Source: Catellatospora sp. IY07-71
GTDB lineage: Bacteria > Actinomycetota > Actinomycetes > Mycobacteriales > Micromonosporaceae
Assembly: GCF_018326265.1 (NCBI RefSeq)
Contig: NZ_AP023360.1
Location: 4,373,501-4,437,500, forward strand
Length of the DNA: 64,000 bases
Direction of reading: 5' to 3'
This document shows positions 50,592 through 60,600 of the stretch, one piece after another; positions within the stretch are counted from its first letter, which is position 1, and the number at the start of each line of letters is the position of its first letter. The translations under genes were made by a program, and so were the position numbers. The notes under the pieces are model-generated. The model ran no database searches. It worked only from the letters and a program-made list of their open reading frames with translations, and was not told where the DNA came from.

Positions 50592-52577
50592 GTGCCTGAG
50601 TCCGATCATGTCGTGCCACGCCTGCGGGGGCTGGCCTACGGCGGCGACTACAACCCGGAGCAGTGGCCCCGCGAGGTGCAGGAGGAGGACGTCGCGCTGA
50701 TGCGCGAGGCCGGGGTCAACCTGGTCAGCCTGGGCGTGTTCGCCTGGGCGCTGCTGGAGCCGGCGCCGGGCCGCTACGAGTTCGGCTGGCTCGACGAGAT
50801 CGTGGACCGGTTGCACGCGAACGGGGTCAGCGTCGACCTCGCCACGCCCAGCGCCGCCCCGCCGCCGTGGTTCGCCAAGGCGTACCCGCACACCCTGCCG
50901 GTCAACCGCGAAGGGGTGCGTTACGGAGTCGGCGGGCGCGAGACCGCCTGTCCCAGCTCGCCGGAGTACCGGGCGGCCACCGCCGCGCTGGCGCGGAGGC
51001 TGGCCGAGCACTACCGGGACCACCCGGCGGTGGTGATGTGGCACGTGCACAACGAGTACGGCGCGCCGCTGGGCGAGTGCTACTGCGACACCAGCCTGCA
51101 CGCGTTCCGCGACTGGCTGCGCCAGACGTACGGCGAGCTCGACGCGCTGAACGCGGCGTGGGGCACGAACTTCTGGGGTCAGCGCTACGGCGGCTGGGAC
51201 GAGATCGACCTGCCGCGCGCCAACCACACCGTGGTCAACCCGGCGCAGCGGCTGGACTTCGCCCGGTTCAGCTCGGCGGAGAACCTGGCCTGCTTCACCG
51301 TGCAGCGCGACGTCCTGCACGAGGTCACGCCGGGCCTGCCGGTGACCACCAACTTCATGACCACCAACTGCAAGTCGATGGACCTGTGGCGGTGGGCGCC
51401 CGAGGTGGACGTCGTGTCCAACGACCACTACCTCAACGCCGAGCAGCCCGACAATCACATCGACCTGGCCCTGTCGGCGGACCTGACCCGCTCGCTGGGC
51501 AACGGCCGGCCGTGGCTGCTGATGGAGCACTCGACGGGCGCGGTCAGCTGGCAGCCCCGCAACATCGCCAAGCGGCCGGGGGAGATGCGCCGCAACAGCC
51601 TCGCGCACGTGGCGCGCGGCTCCGACGCGGTGCTGTTCTTCCAGTGGCGGGCCTCGCGGTCGGGTGCGGAGAAGTTCCACTCGGCGATGGTTCCGCACGC
51701 CGGGACCGGCTCGCAGCTCTGGCGCGACGTGGTCTCCCTTGGTGGCGAGCTTCAGGCCATCGCGGGGGTACGCGGCGAGCGCGTGCACGCCGAGGTCGCC
51801 GTGGTCTGGGACTGGGAGTCCTACTGGGCGCTGGAGCTGGAGTGGCGGCCCAGCGTGGACCTGCGCTTCCGCGAGCGCGTCGACGCGTACTACCAGGCGC
51901 TCTGGCGCGAGCACGCCACGGTGGACTTCGTGCACCCGGCCGAGAACCTCTCGGCGTACCGGCTGGTGGTGGTGCCGAGCGGCTACCTGCTGGGGGAGAC
52001 GGCGGCCAAGAACCTGCGCTGCTTCGTCGAGTCGGGCGGGCACCTGCTGGTGTCGTACTTCTCCGGGATCGTCGACGAGCACGACACCGTGCACCCGGGG
52101 GCGTACCCGGGCGCGCTGCGCGACGTGCTGGGACTGTCCGTCGAGGAGTTCCACCCGCTGCGCGAGCACGAGACGGTCGCGCTGTCGGACGGCACGGCGG
52201 CGCGGGTGTGGTCGGAGCGGGTGCGCCCGGCCGGTGCGGTGAGCGTCGCCGACTTCGCGACCGGCCCGGACGCCGGGCATCCCGCGATCACCCGGCATGA
52301 GCTGGGCCGGGGCACCGCGTGGTATGTCGCCACCAGTGTGGACGCGCTGCGGCCGGTGCTGGCGCGGGCACTGGACGCGGCCGGGGTGGACCGCCCGCGC
52401 GGGCTGCCGGAGACGGTCGAGGCGGTGCGGCGCGGCGGGCACCTGTTCCTGATCAACCACGGTGCGGAGCCCGTCACCGTGCCGGACGTGGCCGGGACCG
52501 ACCTGCTCGACGGCACCAGCTGGGCCGGGGAGGTCACCGTGCCGGGTGGCGGAGTGCGCGTGATCGCCACCAGCTGA
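50592..52577 (+). CDS. GH42 beta-galactosidase
   Basis: A 661-residue GH42 enzyme. A TIM barrel opens GLAYGGDYNPEQWPREVQEE. The acid/base is E155 in WHVHNEYGAP and the nucleophile E312 in WLLMEHSTGAVSW. Cysteines at 120, 163 and 165 match the zinc cluster of type A GH42. A trimerisation domain (about 390-590) and a small C-terminal beta domain follow. No signal peptide, so it acts inside the cell, releasing galactose from imported beta-1,4-galacto-oligosaccharides. Start is GTG 50592, after AGGGGGAT; an ATG-initiated frame upstream crosses the operator and is not used. Confidence 0.92.
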   Translation: MPESDHVVPRLRGLAYGGDYNPEQWPREVQEEDVALMREAGVNLVSLGVFAWALLEPAPGRYEFGWLDEIVDRLHANGVSVDLATPSAAPPPWFAKAYPHTLPVNREGVRYGVGGRETACPSSPEYRAATAALARRLAEHYRDHPAVVMWHVHNEYGAPLGECYCDTSLHAFRDWLRQTYGELDALNAAWGTNFWGQRYGGWDEIDLPRANHTVVNPAQRLDFARFSSAENLACFTVQRDVLHEVTPGLPVTTNFMTTNCKSMDLWRWAPEVDVVSNDHYLNAEQPDNHIDLALSADLTRSLGNGRPWLLMEHSTGAVSWQPRNIAKRPGEMRRNSLAHVARGSDAVLFFQWRASRSGAEKFHSAMVPHAGTGSQLWRDVVSLGGELQAIAGVRGERVHAEVAVVWDWESYWALELEWRPSVDLRFRERVDAYYQALWREHATVDFVHPAENLSAYRLVVVPSGYLLGETAAKNLRCFVESGGHLLVSYFSGIVDEHDTVHPGAYPGALRDVLGLSVEEFHPLREHETVALSDGTAARVWSERVRPAGAVSVADFATGPDAGHPAITRHELGRGTAWYVATSVDALRPVLARALDAAGVDRPRGLPETVEAVRRGGHLFLINHGAEPVTVPDVAGTDLLDGTSWAGEVTVPGGGVRVIATS

Positions 52578-52645
52578 CCGCGCTGCCGTACGCCACGCGC
52601 GATGCGTGGTCGCGGCGAGCGCGGCATGTTGGACCGCCGATGTGT

Positions 52646-52661
52646 CTGTGAGCGTTCACAT
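52646..52661. promoter_or_regulatory. Fourth LacI operator, in a convergent gap
   Basis: CTGTGAGCGTTCACAT, two mismatches from the palindrome. It lies between the 3' ends of the GH42 and GH53 genes, with no gene start nearby. Confidence 0.65.
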
Positions 52662-52731
52662 GTTCGCAACAGTCGCGTCGGCTGTCAACGGCGGCGTCGC
52701 CGGGTGCCCTACCACCCGGCGGCGCCGTCGC

Positions 52732-54285
52732 CTACATCGAGCCGTACACCGACATCGCGGTCAGCGCCCGCGAGTTGTAGTCGAACAGGGCCTGGTTCTC
52801 CCAGCCGTTGCCCGACGACGGGTTGGCGGGGTCCCAGCCGGCGCCCGCCTGCGCGGTCCAGCCCGGCTCCCAGTAGAAGACGCCCATGCCGCGGCCGTTG
52901 GGCACGTTCTTGACGATGTTCACCACCGCCTGGAACGCGTCCCGCTGGCCCTGCGCGGTGGCCGGGTAGCCGCATGCGCTCGCCAGCGACGAGGTGAAGA
53001 TGTTGGTCTCCGCGTCGTCCTGCGCGGTGGTGAACCCGTAGGCAGTCTCCACCACGATCACCGGCTTGCCGTAGCGCGCGGCCATGTCGTTCAGGTTGTT
53101 CTGCAGGCCGGACATCGGGCCGTGCCAGTAGCAGTAGTAGGACGCGCCGATCACGTCGAACGGCACCCCGTACGCCACGGCCTGGTCGAACCACCAGCGG
53201 AAGGTGGCGTTGTCGCCGCCCTCGGCCAGGTGCAGCATCACCAGCGTCGAGGAGTTGACCGCCTTCACGGCGTTGATGCCGGACTTGAGCAGCTGGGACA
53301 GGTTGCCCCAGTTGGACGTGCTACCGGTCGGCAGCAGCATGCCGGGGTTGATCTCGTTGCCAACCTGCACCATGTCCGCCGTGGTGCCCTGCGCCTTGAG
53401 CGCGTTCAGCACGTCGTAGGTGTGGTTGTAGACATCCGTGACCAGCTGCGAAAGCGAGTGGCCGGACCAGGCGGCCGGGGGCACCTGCTTGCCCGGGTCG
53501 GCCCACGAGTCGGAGTAGTGGAAGTCGACCAGCAGCTTCATGCCCTGCGCCTTGATCCGGCTGGCCATGGTGAGCACGCGGGCCTTGTTGTTGTAGCCGT
53601 CGGCCGGGTTGACCCAGACCTTGAGCCGGGCGTAGTTCATCCCCGCGTTCTTGAGGATGAGCAGCGGGTCCTGCTGCGTGCCCGAGGCGTTGTAGTACAG
53701 CGCGCCCTTGTCCTCGTTCTTCTTCACCGAGGACACGTCACCGCCCTTGACCTGCAGGCTGGTGCCCCCGCCGTTCTTGACGAAGGTGACGTCGTCCACG
53801 TTGATCCACTGGTTGGCGGCGGCGCTGGAGTAGACGCTGATGGTGCAGTTCGCCGAGCTGACGTTGGCCGTCACCGACACCTGCACCCAGTTCGTGCTGC
53901 TGGTGGGGATGTTCGCCTGCGCCTGCGCGCCGCCGCAGTTCTTCATCGCGACGTACGCCGCCGACTGGCCGCCGCCCGAGCGCACCCACGCGCTCAGCGT
54001 GTACGACCCGCTGGTCAGGCCGGTCAGGGTCTGGTACGTCTCGACGGTGTACGCCGAGGCCGACCAGTGCGTGCCGCGGTAGCTGCCGCTGCGCCCGCCC
54101 GCCTCGGACTTCGACGCCGCGACCGTGCCCGACTCGGACCAGCCGGACGGGGTCTGGCTCGCCCCGTTGGACTCGAACCCGGGGTTGGTGACCGTCGAGG
54201 CGGCCGCCGCGGGCAGCGCGGGAGCGGCCAGCGCCGTCGCGACGGCCAGCGCCGCCGCGGCGAGCAGTGCCTTCGTTCTGTGCAT
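52732..54285 (-). CDS. Secreted GH53 endo-beta-1,4-galactanase with N-terminal carbohydrate-binding domain
   Basis: A 517-residue exported enzyme. A signal peptide ends at about residue 29. Residues 30-175 form a CBM-like beta-sandwich (TVTNPGFESNGASQTPSGWS, INVDDVTFVKN) of the CBM4/9/61 kind. The GH53 barrel (180-517) begins KGGDVSSVKKNEDKGALYYN; the acid/base is E311 in VGNEINPG and the nucleophile E413 in VVETAYGFT. It cuts beta-1,4-galactan of type I arabinogalactan outside the cell. A perfect LacI operator is 68 bases upstream. Confidence 0.92.
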   Translation of the reverse strand: MHRTKALLAAAALAVATALAAPALPAAAASTVTNPGFESNGASQTPSGWSESGTVAASKSEAGGRSGSYRGTHWSASAYTVETYQTLTGLTSGSYTLSAWVRSGGGQSAAYVAMKNCGGAQAQANIPTSSTNWVQVSVTANVSSANCTISVYSSAAANQWINVDDVTFVKNGGGTSLQVKGGDVSSVKKNEDKGALYYNASGTQQDPLLILKNAGMNYARLKVWVNPADGYNNKARVLTMASRIKAQGMKLLVDFHYSDSWADPGKQVPPAAWSGHSLSQLVTDVYNHTYDVLNALKAQGTTADMVQVGNEINPGMLLPTGSTSNWGNLSQLLKSGINAVKAVNSSTLVMLHLAEGGDNATFRWWFDQAVAYGVPFDVIGASYYCYWHGPMSGLQNNLNDMAARYGKPVIVVETAYGFTTAQDDAETNIFTSSLASACGYPATAQGQRDAFQAVVNIVKNVPNGRGMGVFYWEPGWTAQAGAGWDPANPSSGNGWENQALFDYNSRALTAMSVYGSM

Positions 54286-54352
54286 GGGTCCTCCTGAGGT
54301 GTTTGTTTGCCCACAGACACATCGGAGGCGTCCACACCGGACCGGGCGTCCG

Positions 54353-54395
54353 CTGTGAACGTTCACAGAAAACATCCACGAGCCCGCGCTGTCAA
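54353..54395 (-). promoter_or_regulatory. Promoter and LacI operator of the GH53 galactanase
   Basis: On the minus strand TTGACA (54395-54390) is followed by a TTTTCT -10-like region and then the perfect operator CTGTGAACGTTCACAG (54353-54368). The rest of the 400-base gap to 54684 holds only a family C repeat and no gene. Confidence 0.8.
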
Positions 54396-54589
54396 GTGCC
54401 CCTGCCGCCTGCTCCGCCGCGCTCCGGCTTGACCGGGCCGGGGCGTTCAGTGGAGGATCGCTGCCATGGAGGGCCCCTCCTCTGTCCACGCCTCGTGCGT
54501 GTGACCTGACACGTCCCTTGCGGACTTGCTGAGGGGTCCTCCGACCTTCTTTCCCGAACCGCGACCCCGTACTGGCCGGGAGCCGCCAT

Positions 54590-54664
54590 GATCATCCGAC
54601 TTGCCTGGCACTCGGGCGTATCTTGACCGCGCATTCGCCCATGTGCCAGGCAACTTGCCCGATC
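54590..54664. repeat. Family C palindromic repeat, copy 2
   Basis: Arms GATCATCCGACTTGCCTGGC... and ...GCCAGGCAACTTGCCCGATC. The right arm has drifted (ACTTGCCC for AGTCGGAC). It sits just after the LuxR gene 3' end. Confidence 0.75.
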
Positions 54665-54684
54665 TTGGGGCGGGGCGCGGGTGG

Positions 54685-57384
54685 TCAGTGGGTGAGGGCG
54701 GTGGTTACCTCGGTGCGGGAGGTGACGCCTAGTTTGCGGAGGATGCTGGAGACGTGGACGGCCGCGGTGCGGGGGGAGAAGTAGAGGCGGCGGGCCAGTT
54801 CGGCGTTGGTTAGGCCGTCGGCGACCAGGAGGGCGACCTCGCGTTCGCGGGTGGTGAGGGCGGCTACGCCGGTGACGGTGTGCCGGCTGTCGGCGGGGGT
54901 GAGGCCGAGTTGTGCCTGGAGTTGGGTGAGCTGCTCGACGCGCCAGCCCGCCCAGTGGCGTAGCAGCTCACCGGCCCGGTTCACGCGGTCGGCGGCTTCG
55001 GCGTCGCGGCCCAGGGTGAGCAGGCAGCGGGCCGCGCCGAGGTGGGCGGTGCCGTTGACGGCCGGGGCGAGCAGCGGGGTCCCCGCGACGGAACGGTAGC
55101 CGTCGAGCGCCGCGGCGGTCCGGCCGCACACCTCGGCGACCTGGGCTTCGACCAGGGTGCGCCAGTGGTCCCAGACCTGGCCGTCGAGCAGGGATTCGGA
55201 CAGCTGCCGCAGCCGGGGCAGCGGCAGCCCGAGGTGCAGCGCGGCGGACAGCAGGTCGTGGGCCTGCTCGCCGCTGCGCCAGGGCTGGGCGCGCAGGCCG
55301 TCCAGCACCCGGTCCAGCAGCGTGTCGGCGGTGGCGAGGTCGCCGTCGCGGCAGGCCAGGTGGAAGCCGATGCCGTGCAGCACCATCGGATCCACCTTCT
55401 CGATCCCGCCGAGGTCGACGAGCAGGCCGCGGGCCCGGTCCAGCGCGCCGGACTCCAGGCACAGCCCGGCCAGGAACACCGCGTGGTAGTCGGCGCGGCG
55501 GCCCGAGTAGTGGTAGCCGCGGTCGCGGGCGCGGCCGTCGTCGAGCGCGCCGATCGCCGCGCGCAGGTCGCCCTCGCGCATGGCCAGCCGGGCCCGGCCC
55601 TGGTAGTACGCGGCCACGGCCAGCGACTCGAACCCGGCCCGCTCCGCGTCGCGGCGCATCCGCTCCAGCAGCTCGGCCTGCTCGGTGAGCGAGGAGGTCT
55701 GCGGCATGTGCAACAGGCGGTTGAGCGCGCGGGCGGCCAGCACCCACTCGCCGCGCCGCTCCGCCTCGGCGACCAGTCCGGACAGGATCGCCCGGCCCTC
55801 GACGGCGCGCTCGGAGTAGCCGGTGAGCACGGTGCCCTTCTCGACCAGCGCGGCCAGCCGGATCTGCGGGAGATCGAACTCGGCGGCCAGCGCGAGCGCC
55901 CGGTCGGCCCAGACCAGCGACTCGTCGTCGTAGTCGCGCAGCATCGCCGACTGGGCCACCGCGGTCATCGCCCGCGCCTGGTCCGCGCCGGGCGGCAGCT
56001 CGGCGATGAGCTGCTCGAGGTCGGCGGTGACCCGCTCCAGCCAGGGCAGGTCGTCGGCCTCCCAGGACAGCCGGATCAGCAGGTAGAGCGCGTCGGCCCG
56101 GTCGGCGGGGCCGTCGGCCAGGTCGCGCCAGCGCCGGGCGTACCCGGCGGCGTCGTCGAGCAGGCCGGCCAGCCACGCGGCGCGCGCCGCCGCGGACAGC
56201 AGCACCAGGTCGTCCGGCTCCTCGGCCATGCCCATCTCGGCCAGCTGGAGCGCCTGGTACGCCGAGCCGATGGCCAGGTACTCCAGCGCACCGCGGCGGG
56301 CCGCGGAGACCATGTCGGCGTACCGCCCGGCGGCCTGCGCGTGGTGGGCGACCAGCGCCGGATCGGCTTCGCCGCCGCGCTGCAGCGCCTCCAGGGCGCT
56401 CTCGTGCAGGCGGCGGCGCTGGCGGCCCAGCATCTGCCCGGTGATGGCCTCGCGCACCAGGGCGTGCCGGAAGCTGAACTCGTCCTCGCCGGTCTCCACC
56501 AGCACGCCGCGCACCACCAGGTCGCGCAGCACACCGATCAGCTCGTCCTCACCCGCCCCGGTCACCGTCGCGAGCAGGTCGAACGGGGCCCGGCGGCCGA
56601 GCACCGCGGCGGCCTCGACGACCCGCTGCGCCGCCGGGTCGAGGCTGGCCACCTGGCGCCGCAGCACCTCGGCCAGGCTCCACGGCAGCGGCTTCTCGAC
56701 CAGCGACTCCAGGTCGCCGGGCGCGCACGAGCCGAGCAGCTCCTCCAGGAAGAACGGGTTGCCGCCGGTGCGGTGAAAGAGCGCGGCGGCGGTGCGGTAG
56801 GGCACCGGGCGGCCGGTGGCGGTGGCCAGCAGCGCCGCGGTCTCCGACTCGGTGAGCCGCTCCAGCCGCAGATGTGTCACCGCGTGGCGGCGCTCCATGC
56901 GCTCCAGCAGCGAGGCCAGCGGGTGGCGGTTGCTCACCTCGTCCGGCCGGTAGGTGCCGACGAGCAGGCGCGGGCCGTCGGTGTCGGCCAGGCGCTCGAA
57001 CAGGGCCGCGCTCTCCGAGTCGGCCCAGTGCAGGTCCTCGAACACGATGACCGTCGGCGCCTCGCCGGACAGCTCCGCGACCAGGGACAGCCCGCTGTGC
57101 AGCCGCTCGACCGGGCTCAGCTGCGGATCGGTCAGCGCGGTCAGGCGGCCGGCGGGCACGTCCACGCCGTCGACCGCGTCGAGCAGCAGCTCGTACGGCC
57201 GGGCCAGGGAGTCGGGCTCGGCCTGGCCGACCAGCGCCACGGCCTGCTCGGGCAGGGTCGCCAGCAGCTCGCGGACCAGGCGGGTCTTGCCGATGCCGGG
57301 CTCGCCGCCGACGAACACCACCGCCGGACGGCGGGCCGCCACGAGCTGGGTCAGCTGGCGCAGCTCACGGTCGCGCCCGATCAT
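54685..57384 (-). CDS. LuxR-family regulator with N-terminal AAA ATPase (LAL/MalT-like)
   Basis: An 899-residue large LuxR-type regulator. MIGRDRELRQLTQLVAARRP is followed by Walker A GGEPGIGKTRL at about residues 26-36, and FEDLHWADSESAALF supplies Walker B. A TPR-like helical middle spans 320-820. The C-terminal LuxR helix-turn-helix reads LTTREREVALLVADGLTNAE and FSPRTAAVHVSSIL. Such proteins activate transcription after ATP and inducer binding. ATG 57384 is used; GTG 57417 is an alternative. No obvious target is adjacent. Confidence 0.85.
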   Translation of the reverse strand: MIGRDRELRQLTQLVAARRPAVVFVGGEPGIGKTRLVRELLATLPEQAVALVGQAEPDSLARPYELLLDAVDGVDVPAGRLTALTDPQLSPVERLHSGLSLVAELSGEAPTVIVFEDLHWADSESAALFERLADTDGPRLLVGTYRPDEVSNRHPLASLLERMERRHAVTHLRLERLTESETAALLATATGRPVPYRTAAALFHRTGGNPFFLEELLGSCAPGDLESLVEKPLPWSLAEVLRRQVASLDPAAQRVVEAAAVLGRRAPFDLLATVTGAGEDELIGVLRDLVVRGVLVETGEDEFSFRHALVREAITGQMLGRQRRRLHESALEALQRGGEADPALVAHHAQAAGRYADMVSAARRGALEYLAIGSAYQALQLAEMGMAEEPDDLVLLSAAARAAWLAGLLDDAAGYARRWRDLADGPADRADALYLLIRLSWEADDLPWLERVTADLEQLIAELPPGADQARAMTAVAQSAMLRDYDDESLVWADRALALAAEFDLPQIRLAALVEKGTVLTGYSERAVEGRAILSGLVAEAERRGEWVLAARALNRLLHMPQTSSLTEQAELLERMRRDAERAGFESLAVAAYYQGRARLAMREGDLRAAIGALDDGRARDRGYHYSGRRADYHAVFLAGLCLESGALDRARGLLVDLGGIEKVDPMVLHGIGFHLACRDGDLATADTLLDRVLDGLRAQPWRSGEQAHDLLSAALHLGLPLPRLRQLSESLLDGQVWDHWRTLVEAQVAEVCGRTAAALDGYRSVAGTPLLAPAVNGTAHLGAARCLLTLGRDAEAADRVNRAGELLRHWAGWRVEQLTQLQAQLGLTPADSRHTVTGVAALTTREREVALLVADGLTNAELARRLYFSPRTAAVHVSSILRKLGVTSRTEVTTALTH

Positions 57385-57551
57385 CGCCGAGCTGACCCCA
57401 CCACGCTGACTACCCACGGGCGACAGCGTACCGGCGGGTACGGACAGGTCCGCCAGGCGTTTTCCGCCCGCCGGCTGTGTGCTCGGCCTCATCCGCGCCA
57501 CAGGCCAGCCGTCACCGGGCGGGTTCTTCGTCGTCGGGGGGCGAACGCAGT

Positions 57552-57603
57552 CGCGGGCCACAACTTCTGGGTTGTACCTACAACCCAGAAGTTGTGGCCC
57601 GCG
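57552..57603. repeat. Family E perfect palindrome, copy 2
   Basis: CACAACTTCTGGGTTGTA and its complement again, extended to 25-base perfect arms (57552-57576, 57579-57603) around CC. It lies in the tail-to-head gap between the HEAT-like gene's 3' end and the LuxR gene's start. Confidence 0.88.
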
Positions 57604-57618
57604 CGCGGACGATGCCCG

Positions 57619-60600
57619 TCAGCCCGCCGCGAGCACGAGGGCGTACGCGGCCTCGCGTACATCGGGGTCGGCGTGTCTGCGCAGCTGCCGCACCAGCTCA
57701 CGCCAGGGTTGCGGCCACTGGTCGGAGGCGCCGCGTGCCGCGAGCACGACAGCGAACTGCCCGGCTGCGGGCTCCGGCCGGGCGGCCAGTGCGGTGGCGG
57801 CGGCCAGCGTGGCTTCGGGGGACCAGGCGGCCCGGCGTTTGACGAGGACCTTCAGCCGGGGCAGCAGGCGTGCGGCGGCACCGGGGCGGTGCGCCAGGTG
57901 CACCGCGAGTTCGGTCAGCACCGGGCGCAGGCGGTCGTCGGAGCCCACCGCCGACTGCAGTGACAGGTGCGCGCCACTGTCCACGTGGTCCTCGTGCCGT
58001 AGCAGGACGGCGCCCAGCTCGGCCTGCAGTGCCGTCTCGGTCGGCTCCGGCGGGTTGAGCCGGCTGACGGTGTACGCGCCCACCAGGTGTTCGAGGCGGC
58101 GGCGGGCCGGCCGGTCGGCCTCGGGGTCGCGGTCGTCATCGGCCAGGTCCAGCTCGATCAGCCGGGACAGGACACGGTGCAGGAGGTCCTGGTGCTCGCC
58201 GCGCAGGGTCAGCGTCGCCAGGGCGGCCGCCACGCTGCGCCACACCTGCCGGTCGGCCAGGTCGGTGAGGCGGGTGTATGCGGCGTCGCCGGTCAGGGCG
58301 GCCGCACCGTCCCAGTCCGGCAGCGCGCGCCAGGCCGCGTCGGCGATGACGGGATCGGTGCTGTCGCAGCAGGCGGCGACGAGCGCGCCGTAGCGGTCAC
58401 GGTCGGCCGTCGCGACCGTCTCCGGAGCGGCGGCCAGCAGCGCCAGCGCGTCCTCCCGGGTGCCGTGCACCGCCCCGGCCAGGATCTCCCAGGACTGCGG
58501 CCACTCGGGGTGCTGCCGGGCGGCCGACACGATCGCGGTGCGTACGTCCCGGTGCAGGCCGTCGCGCTGCCACTGGGCCAGCAGCAGGCCACCCGCGTCC
58601 GGCACGGCGAACCGGGCCGCCAGCCGCAGGATCTCCTTCTGGCTGGTCACCTTGGCGCCGTCGAGCGCGGCCGCCAGCACGGGGCGCAGCTCGCTGGGGC
58701 GCAGGTGGGCGGCGGCACGGGTGGCGGCGTAGACCGCGACACGGGCCCGGTCGCCGGCGGCGTGCGCGAGCAGGGTGGGCAGGGCGTCACCGGGCCGGTC
58801 CGTCCACACCAGCGCGTGCAGCGCGGCCTCGGCCAGCACGACCTCGGGCGCTCCGAGGTAGGCCGCCACCAGGTCCCGGCCCGCGCCCGGCACGTCGGCC
58901 GCGGCGCGGATCGCGGCGGCGCGGCGGTGTTCGTTCGCGCCCGTGTCGGCGGCGACCCCGGCCAGCAGATCGAGGTAGCGGCGCTGCTGGCGGGGCAGCC
59001 AGCGGCGCGCCCCGTGCGCGTGCCGCGGCAGCCAGCGCGTGCCCGCGGACAGGAACATGCCGGTGGGCGCCGTCTCGCCGAGGACGGTGTCGAGCAGGTC
59101 GGTGCGCTGGCCCGCGAGGCAGTCCCACACCTGCGGCAGGTCGACGGTGGAGGGGTCCCACGCGAGGACCTCGGCGACCCGCTCGCCCCGGGTGGCGGGA
59201 TCGGCCAGCCACAGCTGCACGGCCTGCCGGACGACGGAGCCGACGTTGCCCCGGTTGATCGCGCACTGCAGCATCTCCTGCAGCTCGGGCAGCCGCCAGG
59301 CGCGCTCGTCCAGGCCGTCGGCCACGGCGAACAGCGGCCCGTACCGGCCGCGCGTCACCGCCGCGGTGACCCAGTCCCGCACCGCGGCGAAGAAGTCCTT
59401 CTCCTGGCCGCGCCGCAGCTGCCGACCCAGCCCGTACAGGCTGGGCAGCCGGTCGTCGCCGAACAGGTGGGACAGCGTGCGCAGCGCCCAACCGGCCAGC
59501 TCTGGCGTGGCGCTGCGCTGCTGCAGCACGCGGACGGCGAGCCGCTTGAGCGCGTCGCGTGTCCCGGCGGTGCTGTCCCTGGCGTGCGTCTCGTCGCGGA
59601 CGAGCTGGTCGAGCAGCTCGGCCGTGCCGGGCTCCAGCAGCCGCGGGTTGACCTGGGCCAGCTGGTCCAAAGCCTCATGACGCACCGGGAGCTGGTCGTT
59701 GCGCAGCCTGCCCAGCAGCGTGAGCGCTTCGGTGACGACGGCGGCGTCACGGCTGCGGGCCGCGCACGCGACCAGCCGCCGGTACGCGTACCCCCGGTCG
59801 GCTGCGGACGGTCGGCGGACCCAGGTGAGCAGCTCCGCCTTGGCCTCGGCCCACGGCAGGAACGCGTGGTAGCCGAGGATGAGGTGCTCGTCGGTGCGTA
59901 CGGTGGCCAGGCCGAGCATGCGCCGGGCCTCGGCCGCCCGCCGCGCGTGCGGGAGCAGCTCCAGCACCTCGTCCGGCACGATCACGAACTCGCGCGAGGT
60001 GCCCTCGTACGCGGCGTCGAACAGCGCCTCGCGGTCGCGCGGGGCACGGGCGGCCAGCAGCGGAGCCAGGCCCGCGCCGTCGCCGTGGCCGCGCCGGATG
60101 CGGGCCAGCCCGGCGAGCTCGGCGGTGCCGAGCGCGGCCAGCCGCCGCCACAGGCCGGAGGGCAGCACCGCGCCGCCGGTGCGCTCGGCCCGGCCGGGCG
60201 CGGTGAGCAGCCGCAAGACCCGCCGCGGGTCGGCCGCGGCCAGGGCGTGGTAGTGGCGGTAAGGTCCGGGCAGCCCGCTCACCGGGGCGTATGCCTCGAG
60301 CAGGTCGAGTGCACGCGCGGGCAGCTCGGCCGCGGCGGCCCAGAAGCCGGTGCAGATCCGCCCGTGGTTGGGCGGCAGCCACCACTGCTCGTGCGGCGGC
60401 AGGGTCCGGGCCAGCTGCCGCTCGACCTCGTCCAGCACGACGCCGGGGTGCCGTTTGGCGAGCACGGCCCAGCTGCCGATCGCGTGCGTCAGCTCCGGCA
60501 GCAGCCGGGCGACCGTCTCCGCGTCGCAGTCGCCCAGCAGGCCGGCGGCCTCGGCGTCGCCGTAGCGCTCGCGTACCCGGTCGATGATGCCGCTGACCGG

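Noticed and set aside
54392-54653. Small minus-strand ORFs in the gap upstream of the GH53 gene
   Set aside because: They run through the operator and the family C palindrome and have no ribosome site or recognisable product.
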